Positions 1 to 6,605 of a stretch of DNA of 6,713 nucleotides are shown here, in pieces (position 1 is the stretch's first letter; every line of letters begins with the position of its first letter). The notes below the pieces were generated by a model. It ran no database searches and had not been told where the DNA came from. It saw only the letters and a program-made list of their open reading frames with translations. The stretch covers positions 1 to 6,713 of the forward strand of contig CANCGU010000147.1 of the NCBI GenBank assembly GCA_947377705.1. The letters are read 5' to 3'. The position numbers and the translations under genes are program-made. The DNA is from Comamonadaceae bacterium. Lineage in GTDB: Bacteria > Pseudomonadota > Gammaproteobacteria > Burkholderiales > Burkholderiaceae.

Positions 1-512
1 CTGGGGCGAATGACGGTGGGGAAACCCACGCGCTTTTGCACATCCCATGCTTCTTCCATGCTGTGGGCAATGCCTGAACGCGCAGAGCCCAGACCAATTT
101 TGGTCATGGCGTCTTTGAACTTCAAACGGTCTTCGGCTTTGTCGATGGCTTCAGGCGTGGCGCCAATCAACTCGACCTTGTACTTGGCCAATACGCCGTG
201 GTGCCACAAGTCCAAGGCGCAGTTCAATGCGGTTTGGCCGCCCATAGTGGGAAGGATGGCATCAGGACGCTCTTTGGCAATGATCTTCTCAACCGTTTGC
301 CAAGTGATGGGCTCGATGTAGGTGACGTCTGCCGTGGCAGGGTCGGTCATGATCGTGGCGGGGTTGCTATTGATCAAAATGACCTTGTAACCCTCTTCAC
401 GCAAAGCTTTACAAGCTTGCACGCCGGAGTAATCGAACTCACAGGCCTGACCAATGATGATCGGGCCTGCGCCAATGATGAGAATGCTTTTTATATCGGT
501 ACGCTTAGGCAT
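1..512 (-). CDS. carB: Carbamoyl-phosphate synthase large subunit, N-terminal part (runs off the left edge)
   Basis: The large, ammonia-using subunit of carbamoyl-phosphate synthetase makes carbamoyl phosphate from bicarbonate, ammonia and two ATP, for cytoplasmic pyrimidine and arginine synthesis. Only the first 170 residues of a protein of roughly 1070 are in the window. They begin [10 protein letters not shown] and include [17 protein letters not shown] (residues 14-30), the segment [11 protein letters not shown] (48-58), [11 protein letters not shown] (87-97) and AIDKAEDR (122-129). These form the pre-ATP-grasp region and the start of the first ATP-grasp domain, and they match E. coli CarB closely without gaps. 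R129, an ATP-site residue in E. coli, is kept. The ATG shares its A with the carA TAA stop (TAATG), and a GGAG sits 8 nt upstream, inside the carA end. This supports translational coupling and equal subunit production. No frameshift is seen in the visible part. Confidence 0.97.
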   Translation of the reverse strand, partial: MPKRTDIKSILIIGAGPIIIGQACEFDYSGVQACKALREEGYKVILINSNPATIMTDPATADVTYIEPITWQTVEKIIAKERPDAILPTMGGQTALNCALDLWHHGVLAKYKVELIGATPEAIDKAEDRLKFKDAMTKIGLGSARSGIAHSMEEAWDVQKRVGFPTVIRP

Positions 513-1675
513 TATTTTTTCTCCATCAATTTGATGAAGCGGTCAAAGAGGTAAGCAATGTCGTGCGGGCCAGGCGATGCTTCGGGGTGACCTTGGAAGC
601 AAAACGCGGGCTTGTCGGTGCGGGCCAGGCCCTGCAAGGTGCCGTCGAACAATGACACATGTGTGGCACGCAAGTTGGCAGGCAATGATTTTTCGTCCAC
701 CGCAAAACCATGGTTTTGGCTGGTGATGGAGACGCGACCTGAGTCGAGGTCTTTCACAGGGTGGTTCGCACCGTGGTGGCCAAACTTCATCTTGAAGGTT
801 TTGGCGCCACTGGCCAAGGCCATGATTTGGTGACCCAAGCAAATGCCAAATGTCGGAATGCCGGTTTCGATCAACTCAGCCGCCGCCGCAATCGCATAGT
901 CGCAAGGCTGGGGGTCGCCAGGGCCGTTCGACAAGAAAATACCGTCTGGCTTGTGCTTGAGCACGTCAGCGGCTGGGGTCTTGGCTGGCACCACGGTCAC
1001 TTTGCAGCCGCGCTCGGCCAACATGCGCAAGATGTTTTTCTTCACGCCGAAGTCATAGGCCACCACATGGAACTTAGGCGCGGTCAAGTTGCCGTAGCCT
1101 TCGCCCAATGTCCACTCGGTTTGAGTCCACTCATACGACTTGGAAACAGTCACTTTCTGAGCCAAATCGAGACCGGCCATGTTAGGCGCGCCTTTGGCTG
1201 CGGCCACGGCTTGGTCAATCAAAGCTTGTGTGATTTCTTGGCCTTTGGCCAAACCCACGATGGCACCGTTTTGCGCGCCCTTGGTGCGCAAGATACGTGT
1301 GAGTTGACGGGTATCAATGTTGGCAATCGCCACTGTGCCTGCATCCGCCAAATAGGCTGACAAGGTTTGGCTAGAGCGGAAGTTGCTTGCGATCAAAGGC
1401 AGGTCTTTGATGATCAAGCCAGCAGCATGGACTTTGTCAGCTTCGATGTCTTCCACGTTGACGCCGTAGTTACCGATGTGCGGGTACGTCAAAGTGACGA
1501 TCTGCTGGCAGTAGCTGGGGTCAGTGAGGATTTCCTGATAGCCGGTGAGTGAGGTGTTGAACACCACTTCGCCGACCGTAGAGCCTGAGGCTCCAATCGA
1601 GTTGCCGATAAAGACCGTGCCGTCTGCGAGCGCCAAGATGGCGGGCGGGAAGGTTCCCTGAAGAGACAAAAGCAC
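512..1675 (-). CDS. carA: Carbamoyl-phosphate synthase small subunit (glutamine amidotransferase)
   Basis: The small subunit hydrolyses glutamine and channels ammonia to CarB. The protein has 387 residues, the normal length. An N-terminal CarA-specific domain (about residues 12-190, with [13 protein letters not shown] at 43-55 and DTRQLTR at 121-127) is followed by a class I glutamine amidotransferase domain (about 203-385). The catalytic triad is visible: C279 in GICLGHQ, and H363 and E365 in QGHPEASPG. These equal E. coli C269, H353 and E355 with a constant offset of 10. The start is a GTG at 1675-1673, preceded by GGAG with 6-nt spacing. The N-terminus [19 protein letters not shown] fits the betaproteobacterial form, which has a short extension before the first strand. 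It stands directly ahead of carB with a 1-nt overlap and has its own likely promoter and a leader of about 120 nt. Pyrimidine or arginine control would be expected from the family, but no recognised operator is evident. Confidence 0.97.
   Translation of the reverse strand: MLLSLQGTFPPAILALADGTVFIGNSIGASGSTVGEVVFNTSLTGYQEILTDPSYCQQIVTLTYPHIGNYGVNVEDIEADKVHAAGLIIKDLPLIASNFRSSQTLSAYLADAGTVAIANIDTRQLTRILRTKGAQNGAIVGLAKGQEITQALIDQAVAAAKGAPNMAGLDLAQKVTVSKSYEWTQTEWTLGEGYGNLTAPKFHVVAYDFGVKKNILRMLAERGCKVTVVPAKTPAADVLKHKPDGIFLSNGPGDPQPCDYAIAAAAELIETGIPTFGICLGHQIMALASGAKTFKMKFGHHGANHPVKDLDSGRVSITSQNHGFAVDEKSLPANLRATHVSLFDGTLQGLARTDKPAFCFQGHPEASPGPHDIAYLFDRFIKLMEKK
521..524 (-). promoter_or_regulatory. 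Shine-Dalgarno sequence for carB, inside carA
   Basis: GGAG reads from 524 to 521 on the minus strand, 8 nt before the carB ATG, within the last codons of carA (Met-Glu-Lys-Lys-stop). Its position fits direct re-initiation at the TAATG junction. Confidence 0.7.
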
Positions 1676-1681
1676 TGGGTT

Positions 1682-1685
1682 CTCC
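1682..1685 (-). promoter_or_regulatory. Shine-Dalgarno sequence deciding the carA GTG start
   Basis: GGAG lies 6 nt upstream of the GTG at 1675. It is the right half of the self-complementary octamer CTCCGGAG (1682-1689). The strong site at ideal spacing is the main reason for accepting the non-ATG start. Confidence 0.75.
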
Positions 1686-1715
1686 GGAGTAGTTCGGGTA
1701 CGCCTCAGCGCTCAC

Positions 1716-1733
1716 AAGAGAATGTCTTCTCTT
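1716..1733 (-). other. Hairpin in the carA leader
   Basis: On the minus strand AAGAGAA (1733-1727), loop GACA (1726-1723) and TTCTCTT (1722-1716) form a perfect 7-bp stem with a 4-nt loop. No U-tract follows, so it does not look like a terminator. Its stem is mostly A-U, so stability is modest. It sits about 40 nt before the carA start. Confidence 0.5.
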
Positions 1734-1795
1734 TGGCTACTTTGTTCGAGGAATTTGCCTAGTTTTGGCTGGGACGTACAGGTTGATGCGGGAAA

Positions 1796-1816
1796 GCCTC
1801 CCATTATATCCGAGGC
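1796..1816. repeat. Short inverted repeat flanking the carA -10 box
   Basis: The arms gcctc (1796-1800) and gaggc (1812-1816) are perfect reverse complements separated by 11 bases that contain the TATAAT. The location is what would be expected of a repressor operator, but 5-bp arms can occur by chance. No regulator can be named. Confidence 0.3.
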
Positions 1817-1831
1817 ACTGGTTTTCCCGAA
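1803..1831 (-). promoter_or_regulatory. Likely sigma-70 promoter for carAB
   Basis: A perfect TATAAT -10 hexamer occupies 1808-1803 on the minus strand. With a 17-nt spacer the -35 position (1831-1826) reads TTCGGG, which matches the TTGACA consensus only at its first two bases, so the -35 is poor. No extended TGn element is present. Transcription would start near 1796. The promoter lies in the only sizeable gap of the window and directly ahead of carA, 37 nt past the stop of the methyltransferase gene. The weak -35 suggests either activator help or modest strength. Confidence 0.6.
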
Positions 1832-1845
1832 TGAACGTCCGTGAA

Positions 1846-2622
1846 TTAAGCCAAATGACAGGTGGCGCTGGCGTGTAAGCAAATAGCAGCAGCGGAAGCC
1901 ACATTGAGCGACTCTTCTCCGCCTGGCTGGGCAATGCGGACATGCAGTGCGGCGCGATTGGCCAAAGCGGGCGACACGCCCTGCCCTTCATGTCCCATCA
2001 GCCAAGCACAAGGCATAGGCAGCTTGGCCTCGGCCAACAAAGTGTGCAGGAACGGACCCTGATGCGAGCTGGTCGCCACCCAGGGCATGTCCAGTAAGTT
2101 TAAGTCGTCAGCACTCAGGCCTTCGACCAAGTGCAGCCCAAAATGCGCACCCATGCCTGCCCGCAAGACTTTGGGCGACCACAAGGCAGCGGAACCTTTG
2201 ATGGCCAACACTTGCTTGAAGCCGAACGCCGAGGCGCTGCGCAAAATCGAGCCCACATTGCCCGCGTCTTGCACGCGATCAAGTACCACCGTGGGCATGG
2301 TCGCAAGCACCTCTCGGGAGCTTGGCGCAGGCAGCACAAAACCCATCTTGGCAGGCGACTCTAAGCTGCTGATCTCGGCAAACAAGGCATCAGGCAACAC
2401 CGTGTTGCGCTCCGCGGCTTGTGTCCATTCGCGCGGCGCAGTCACCCATAACGATTCAGCAAATACCGCATGCTCAGGCTTCACGCCACGCGCCAGCGCA
2501 GCGCGGCACAGGTGATCACCTTCTAGCCAAACACGGCCAAGCTTACGGTAGGCCGTGCTGTCTTGCGACAAGCGGCGCAGGTCTTTGACCAAAGGGTTGT
2601 CACGCGAGGTGATCAAATTCAT
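1846..2622 (-). CDS. SpoU/TrmH-family (SPOUT) RNA 2'-O-methyltransferase
   Basis: This is a predicted S-adenosylmethionine-dependent ribose methyltransferase acting on rRNA or tRNA; the exact nucleotide cannot be told from sequence. The 258-residue protein has an N-terminal substrate-binding, L30e-like region (about 1-105, with the typical [11 protein letters not shown] at 33-43). A C-terminal SPOUT domain carries the three family motifs: [12 protein letters not shown] at 119-130 (N122, R128), [10 protein letters not shown] at 209-218, and the [13 protein letters not shown] segment at 234-246. These form the knotted cofactor pocket. The ATG at 2622 overlaps the rnhB stop as ATGA and has AGAGG 7 nt upstream, so it is preferred over an in-frame TTG at 2664 that would add 14 residues. 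It appears to be the last gene of the lpx block. It is not a clear RlmB orthologue, since the N-terminus differs, so no symbol is given. Confidence 0.9.
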   Translation of the reverse strand: MNLITSRDNPLVKDLRRLSQDSTAYRKLGRVWLEGDHLCRAALARGVKPEHAVFAESLWVTAPREWTQAAERNTVLPDALFAEISSLESPAKMGFVLPAPSSREVLATMPTVVLDRVQDAGNVGSILRSASAFGFKQVLAIKGSAALWSPKVLRAGMGAHFGLHLVEGLSADDLNLLDMPWVATSSHQGPFLHTLLAEAKLPMPCAWLMGHEGQGVSPALANRAALHVRIAQPGGEESLNVASAAAICLHASATCHLA

Positions 2623-3236
2623 CGCAAGACCTCTGCCACGGGAGAAAACGATTTGCGGTGCCAAGGCGTGGCACCGTATTCTTTGAGCGCTAGCAAGTGA
2701 GCCGCCGTGCCATAACCCTTATGACCGTCAAAGCCGTACTGCGGGTACTGGGCATGCAGCTCTTGGCACCAACGGTCGCGGTGAACCTTGGCCAAGATAG
2801 ACGCCGCTGAAATGGCCTGCACTTTGCTGTCGCCTTTGACGATAGCTTCGGCCAACACATCGAGCACGGGTAAGCGGTTGCCATCCACCAAAACTTTGGT
2901 GGGCTTCAAGCGCAACCCTTCCACCGCACGGCGCATGGCCAGCATGGTGGCTTGCAATATGTTGAGCTCGTCAATCTCTTGCACCGTCGCTTCGGCGATG
3001 GAACAGCACAACGCCTTGGCGCGAATCTCGTCGTACAAACGCTCGCGCTTCAAAGCGGTGAGTTTTTTGGAATCGGCCAAGCCAGCAATCGGATTCAAGT
3101 CGTCCAAAATAACGGCGGCGGCCACCACAGGGCCCGCCAGCGGGCCACGGCCAGCCTCGTCCACCCCAGCAATCAAGCCTGGGGCATCCCAAATGAGTGC
3201 GACTTGTTCAGCGCGCAAGAATTTTTTCGATCGCAT
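2619..3236 (-). CDS. rnhB: Ribonuclease HII
   Basis: RNase HII cuts RNA in RNA-DNA hybrids and starts removal of single ribonucleotides built into DNA. With the ATG at 3236 the protein has 205 residues, normal for the family. Visible motifs are VDEAGRG (25-31, metal ligands D26 and E27, and the GRG substrate-recognition motif), LADSKKL (53-59), LVDGN (116-120, D118), [12 protein letters not shown] (143-154, D154) and GHKGYGT (171-177). The four acidic active-site residues are therefore present. The start is uncertain: ATG 3236 gives a 29-nt overlap with lpxB and has no clear Shine-Dalgarno, while ATG 3275 and TTG 3287 are further upstream in frame. I prefer 3236 because the family usually has a short N-terminus before the first strand. 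The lpxB-rnhB order is also found in E. coli. Confidence 0.93.
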   Translation of the reverse strand: MRSKKFLRAEQVALIWDAPGLIAGVDEAGRGPLAGPVVAAAVILDDLNPIAGLADSKKLTALKRERLYDEIRAKALCCSIAEATVQEIDELNILQATMLAMRRAVEGLRLKPTKVLVDGNRLPVLDVLAEAIVKGDSKVQAISAASILAKVHRDRWCQELHAQYPQYGFDGHKGYGTAAHLLALKEYGATPWHRKSFSPVAEVLR

Positions 3237-4350
3237 GGGTCGCCAGTGCGGGAGTATCGCGGCGCAGCGTGTCATGCAGCGCAGCAAAGCGTTGTTGGAC
3301 AGCGGCCACCGCTGCCGGGCTGGCTAACCATTGCAACACCTCGTGAGCCAACGCATCGGGCGTGGCCGCGTCTTGCAGCAGCTCGGGCACCACGAAGTCT
3401 TGGCACAGGATGTTGGGCAAGCCCACCCAGGGTTGTAGTTTTTTGCGGCGCATGATTTGCCAGCTAAGCCAGTTCATGTTGTAGGCAATCACCATCGGGC
3501 GCTTGAACAGAGCCGCCTCTAATGTGGCGGTACCACTAGCAATCAGCGTGACATCGCAAGCGGCCAATGCTGCATGTGATTGGCCATTGAGCACCAAGAG
3601 GTTGGGCACCTCGCCCACGTCTTTCGCAATGGCTTCGATGCGTGCACGCAGAGCAGGCATCGCAGGTAGCACGAAATGCAAACCCGGTTGCTGTTCGGCC
3701 ATGCGTTGCGCGGCTTGCAAAAAGCGGTGCGCCAAATATTCAATCTCAGAACTTCGGCTACCCGGCAACAAAGCCACCACCGTCGCGTCTTGCGGCAAGC
3801 CAAGGGATGTGCGTGCTGCCGCGCGGTCTGGCACATCGGGAATATTTTTAGCCAAAGGGTGCCCCACATACGTGGCGTCAATGCCGTGCTGAGCCAGCAA
3901 ATCCGTTTCGAACGGAAAAATGCACAACACATGGTCCACGCTTTGGCGAATCTTCTCCACACGGTCTGCACGCCAAGCCCAAATGGAGGGGCACACAAAG
4001 TGAATAGCAGGAATACCTTGGGCTTTGAGATCGCGCTCTAAGTCGAGGTTGAAGTCTGGCGCGTCCACACCAATAAAAGCGCTGGGTGGATTGGCCAGCA
4101 AGCGTTCTCGCAGTTGATTGCGAATACCTACGATTTCTCGGTAGTGACGCAGCACCTCGACATAACCTCGCACCGCGAGCTTTTCGTAAGGCCACCAAGC
4201 TTCAAAGCCAAGCGCCGCCATGCGCGGACCACCAATGCCAGCGCTGTGCATGTCAGGCCATCTGTCGCGCATGCCACCGAGCAACAGGCCGGCAAGCAAA
4301 TCGCCCGAGGCCTCGCCTGCAACGAGCGAGAAAGACAGGGCCTCGGCCAT
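3208..4350 (-). CDS. lpxB: Lipid-A-disaccharide synthase
   Basis: LpxB joins 2,3-diacylglucosamine-1-phosphate (lipid X) to UDP-2,3-diacylglucosamine, forming the beta-1,6-linked disaccharide of lipid A. It is a peripheral enzyme on the inner face of the cytoplasmic membrane. The protein has 380 residues, as usual for glycosyltransferase family 19. Visible motifs are AGEASGD (11-17), GVDAPDFNL (94-102, holding the conserved aspartate), SIWAWR (122-127), YVGHPL (161-166), LPGSRSSEI (195-203), SGTATLEAA (272-280), NMNWLSW (291-297) and GLPNIL (310-315). The basic RRKK (301-304) fits membrane contact. The ATG is 5 nt after the lpxA stop and has no obvious Shine-Dalgarno, so translation probably depends on coupling to lpxA. 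The 3' end overlaps rnhB by 29 nt. Confidence 0.97.
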   Translation of the reverse strand: MAEALSFSLVAGEASGDLLAGLLLGGMRDRWPDMHSAGIGGPRMAALGFEAWWPYEKLAVRGYVEVLRHYREIVGIRNQLRERLLANPPSAFIGVDAPDFNLDLERDLKAQGIPAIHFVCPSIWAWRADRVEKIRQSVDHVLCIFPFETDLLAQHGIDATYVGHPLAKNIPDVPDRAAARTSLGLPQDATVVALLPGSRSSEIEYLAHRFLQAAQRMAEQQPGLHFVLPAMPALRARIEAIAKDVGEVPNLLVLNGQSHAALAACDVTLIASGTATLEAALFKRPMVIAYNMNWLSWQIMRRKKLQPWVGLPNILCQDFVVPELLQDAATPDALAHEVLQWLASPAAVAAVQQRFAALHDTLRRDTPALATHAIEKILAR

Positions 4351-4355
4351 GGTGT

Positions 4356-5150
4356 TTAGCGAATGATGCCGCGTTGCGGCGAGGTGTGGTTCAAGAAGTC
4401 CAGCATCATGGCCACATCAGGTGCGGCTTCTGGTTTTTCTTGGGTCAAAGCAGCGATGCGCTCTTTGGCTTGCTCTAACGTCAAGTCATCGCGGTACAAG
4501 GCTTTGTGCATGGCCTTCACGGCGCTGATGCGCTCGGCAGAGAACCCGCGACGGCGCAAACCCTCAAAGTTCATGGAGCGCGGTTCGGCAGGTTGGCCTT
4601 GGCACATCACAAATGGAGGCACGTCCGCAAACAAGAGCGAGTGCATAGCCGAGAAGCTGTGCGCACCGATGCGCACAAACTGATGCACCACAGTAAAGCC
4701 GCCCAAAATAACCCAGTCGCCCACCTGCACATGGCCCGCCAACTGGGCGCTGTTGGCGAAGATGGTGTGGTTGCCAACGATGCAGTCATGCGCCAAGTGC
4801 ACATAGGCCATGATCCAGTTGTCGTGGCCAACTTTGGTGATACCGGCATCGCCAGGGGAACCAATGTTGAAGGTACAAAACTCGCGAATGGTGTTGCGGT
4901 CGCCAATAACCAACTCGCACGGCTCACCGGCGTACTTCTTGTCTTGCGGGATCGCGCCTAGAGAATTGAACTGAAAAATACGGTTGTCATTGCCAATCGT
5001 GGTGTGCCCTTCAATCACACAATGCGGCCCCACAGTGGTACCTGCACCGATACGGACGTTCGGACCAATGATGGTGTAAGGCCCCACCTGCACTGAGCTG
5101 TCTAACTCAGCCTTGGGGTCAACAATGGCGGTGGCGTGAATAAGGCTCAT
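4356..5150 (-). CDS. lpxA: UDP-N-acetylglucosamine O-acyltransferase
   Basis: LpxA carries out the first step of lipid A synthesis, moving a 3-hydroxyacyl chain from ACP to the 3-OH of UDP-GlcNAc in the cytoplasm. The protein has 264 residues (E. coli 262). A left-handed beta helix of hexapeptide repeats fills about residues 1-185, followed by a C-terminal helical domain. The catalytic base is H121 in VHLAHD, with H118 nearby. D70 and K72 in [10 protein letters not shown]140, H156 in VVHQF, and N194, E196, R200 and R201 in [10 protein letters not shown] match E. coli D74, K76, H144, H160, N198, E200, R204 and R205 at a constant offset of 4. Residue M169 takes the place of E. coli G173, the acyl-chain ruler, which predicts a C10 rather than C14 donor. 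The ATG lies 25 nt after fabZ, with only a weak ribosome site. Confidence 0.97.
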   Translation of the reverse strand: MSLIHATAIVDPKAELDSSVQVGPYTIIGPNVRIGAGTTVGPHCVIEGHTTIGNDNRIFQFNSLGAIPQDKKYAGEPCELVIGDRNTIREFCTFNIGSPGDAGITKVGHDNWIMAYVHLAHDCIVGNHTIFANSAQLAGHVQVGDWVILGGFTVVHQFVRIGAHSFSAMHSLLFADVPPFVMCQGQPAEPRSMNFEGLRRRGFSAERISAVKAMHKALYRDDLTLEQAKERIAALTQEKPEAAPDVAMMLDFLNHTSPQRGIIR

Positions 5151-5175
5151 CGTCTGCGTCTATTGGCTAGTCAGA

Positions 5176-5619
5176 TTAAGCAATCGCACGCATGGTGCAC
5201 ATCAATTCAGCTTCAGTAGCGACCACATCACCGACTTTGGCGCGGGCTTTAAATTTAAAAATACCGGCCTTCATGCGGTCCAGCTCAACTTCCAACGTGA
5301 GTTGATCGCCTGGCTCAACGGGGCGCTTGAAGCGTGCGCCATCAATGCCAGCGAAGTAATACACAGTTTTGTCATCAGGCGCAGCCCCGAGCGTGTCAAA
5401 AGCCAACAACGCAGCCGCTTGTGCCAAAGCTTCCAAAATCAAAACACCAGGCATGACGGGATGGTGAGGAAAGTGGCCCGAAAAAAACGGTTCGTTCATG
5501 GTCACATTTTTGAGCGCCTTGATGCTTTTACCTTTTTCAAGTTCGAGCACACGGTCAACCAATAAAAATGGATAACGATGTGGCAATTGCTTCAAGATTT
5601 GGTGGATGTCCATGCTCAT
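5176..5619 (-). CDS. fabZ: 3-hydroxyacyl-ACP dehydratase
   Basis: FabZ removes water from (3R)-hydroxyacyl-ACP to give trans-2-enoyl-ACP in type II fatty acid synthesis. It therefore competes with LpxA and LpxD for hydroxyacyl-ACP, which explains its place between them. The protein has 147 residues with a single hot-dog fold. The family signature [12 protein letters not shown] is at 13-24. The active-site histidine H49 is in [12 protein letters not shown] (47-58) and the glutamate E63 is in LILEALAQA. The first ATG (5619) overlaps the lpxD TGA as ATGA. A second in-frame ATG two codons on (5613) gives MDIHQIL, a common FabZ N-terminus, so the true start could be either. No good Shine-Dalgarno stands before the first ATG, and the upstream bases are an A8 run. 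Coupling to lpxD is likely. Confidence 0.97.
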   Translation of the reverse strand: MSMDIHQILKQLPHRYPFLLVDRVLELEKGKSIKALKNVTMNEPFFSGHFPHHPVMPGVLILEALAQAAALLAFDTLGAAPDDKTVYYFAGIDGARFKRPVEPGDQLTLEVELDRMKAGIFKFKARAKVGDVVATEAELMCTMRAIA

Positions 5620-6599
5620 TTTTTTTGACTTTCTAAGGCTGATTCAAGAGATTTGATGCGGTCGCGCAAGCGATGCAATTGACGCAAGGTCGCGGCATTC
5701 TTCTCCCACGACGCATTGTCGTCGATTGGGAACACGCCGCTGTATTGACCAGGCTGACGAATCGATCGCATCACCACGGACGCTGCAGAAATATGCACCC
5801 CATCAGCCAGCTGCAAATGGCCAAGCACCACGGCCCCGCCACCGACCGTGCAATTCGCACCGATACGAGCACTGCCTGCCACGCCCGCACAACCCGCCAT
5901 GGCAGTGTTTGCGCCTACCTGCACGTTGTGGCCAATTTGTACCAAGTTGTCGAGCTTCACACCGTCTTCGATGACCGTGTCATCCAAAGCGCCGCGGTCA
6001 ATGCATGTGTTGGCTCCAATCTCGACATCATTGCCAATGCGAACTGTGCCTAACTGCTCAATCTTTTCCCAGCGACCTTCGAACAAAGCGAAGCCAAAGC
6101 CATCGGCACCAATCACCACACCGGCATGCACAATGCAACGCTCACCGATGCGGCAGTCTTCACCAACGGTAACGCCTGATTTAAGCCATGTGTGCGCACC
6201 AATAGACGCGCCTCGTTCAATCACACACAGCGGGCCAATGCGCGCAGTTGCATCCACATGTGCTTGCGGGTGAATGACGGCGCTCGCATGAATCAAAGGT
6301 TCATCATGCACACGCGTGTGCTGGCGCCACAACTGCGTCAAGCGCGCAAAGTAATGGTAGGGGTTGTCGGCCACGATCAACGCGGTACGCACATTCGTGA
6401 CATCAGCCACAGCCGGCGAGACAATGACGCAACCCGCCTGTGTGGTGGCAAGTTGCGATTGGTATTTGGGATTGCTTAAAAAACTCAACGCATCCGCTTG
6501 AGCCGTGTCAAGTGGCGCGAGTTTTTGAATGAGGCACTGAGGATCACCAATGAGGCGACCGCCTAAACTTTCCGTGATTTGGCCGAGACTCAGTGCCAC
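5616..6599 (-). CDS. lpxD: UDP-3-O-(3-hydroxyacyl)glucosamine N-acyltransferase
   Basis: LpxD performs the third step of lipid A synthesis, adding a 3-hydroxyacyl chain to the 2-amino group of UDP-3-O-acylglucosamine. The protein has 327 residues (E. coli 341). An N-terminal uridine-binding domain (about 1-100, with LSFLSNPKY at 38-46 and NPYHYFARL at 79-87) is followed by a left-handed beta helix of hexapeptide repeats (about 103-280). The catalytic histidine is H224 in [10 protein letters not shown], and GADGFGFA lies at 164-171. A C-terminal helix (about 297-325), rich in Leu, Arg and Lys, corresponds to the ACP-binding end. The GTG at 6599 is the first possible start, because the skp TAA lies in the same frame only two codons upstream. 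Its ribosome site is weak, so coupling to skp is probable. The last codons form an A8 run directly before the stop. Confidence 0.97.
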   Translation of the reverse strand: MALSLGQITESLGGRLIGDPQCLIQKLAPLDTAQADALSFLSNPKYQSQLATTQAGCVIVSPAVADVTNVRTALIVADNPYHYFARLTQLWRQHTRVHDEPLIHASAVIHPQAHVDATARIGPLCVIERGASIGAHTWLKSGVTVGEDCRIGERCIVHAGVVIGADGFGFALFEGRWEKIEQLGTVRIGNDVEIGANTCIDRGALDDTVIEDGVKLDNLVQIGHNVQVGANTAMAGCAGVAGSARIGANCTVGGGAVVLGHLQLADGVHISAASVVMRSIRQPGQYSGVFPIDDNASWEKNAATLRQLHRLRDRIKSLESALESQKK

Positions 6600-6605
6600 G
6601 GCAGA

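Larger units (their letters stand above)
1676..1796 (-). promoter_or_regulatory. carA 5' leader
   Basis: This non-coding region lies between the inferred transcription start (about 1796) and the carA GTG. It contains a perfect 7-bp hairpin near its middle and the carA Shine-Dalgarno at the end. I do not recognise a known riboswitch or RNA motif, and there is no run of U after the hairpin, so a classical attenuator is not evident. A short frame opening with GTG at 1715 runs out of frame into carA. It has no clear ribosome site and is probably incidental. The leader length depends on the promoter call below. Confidence 0.5.

Noticed and set aside
510..524. A6 run before the carA stop that could fuse CarA to CarB by a -1 slip
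   Set aside because: The frames do match a -1 shift, but the heptamer is G-AAA-AAA, a poor slippery site, and the GGAG plus TAATG arrangement explains carB translation well.
761..1360. A 199-codon open frame on the plus strand, opposite carA
   Set aside because: It is antisense to a clearly conserved carA with intact catalytic residues, has no recognisable domain, and is the kind of open frame common opposite GC-biased codons.
1521..1715. A minus-strand frame starting with GTG at 1715, upstream of and overlapping carA, as a possible leader peptide
   Set aside because: No clear ribosome site precedes it, it is not enriched in Arg or pyrimidine-related codons, and it continues far into carA in another frame.
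1772..1840. Inverted repeat ggacgt (1772-1777) and acgtcc (1835-1840) around the carA promoter
   Set aside because: The arms are 6 bp and 57 bp apart with no supporting structure; this is expected by chance.
3217..3236. A6 run in the lpxB-rnhB overlap as a programmed frameshift site
   Set aside because: Joining the frames would require a +1 shift, the run does not form a fitting slippery heptamer, and both genes are complete on their own.
2788..3455. Two long plus-strand open frames (179 and 167 codons) opposite rnhB and the end of lpxB
   Set aside because: Both are antisense to conserved genes with intact motifs, have low-complexity compositions and carry no recognisable fold.
4356..6599. 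Repetitive hexapeptide pattern in LpxA and LpxD as a DNA repeat
   Set aside because: It is the normal protein-level left-handed beta-helix repeat of these families and not a nucleotide repeat.
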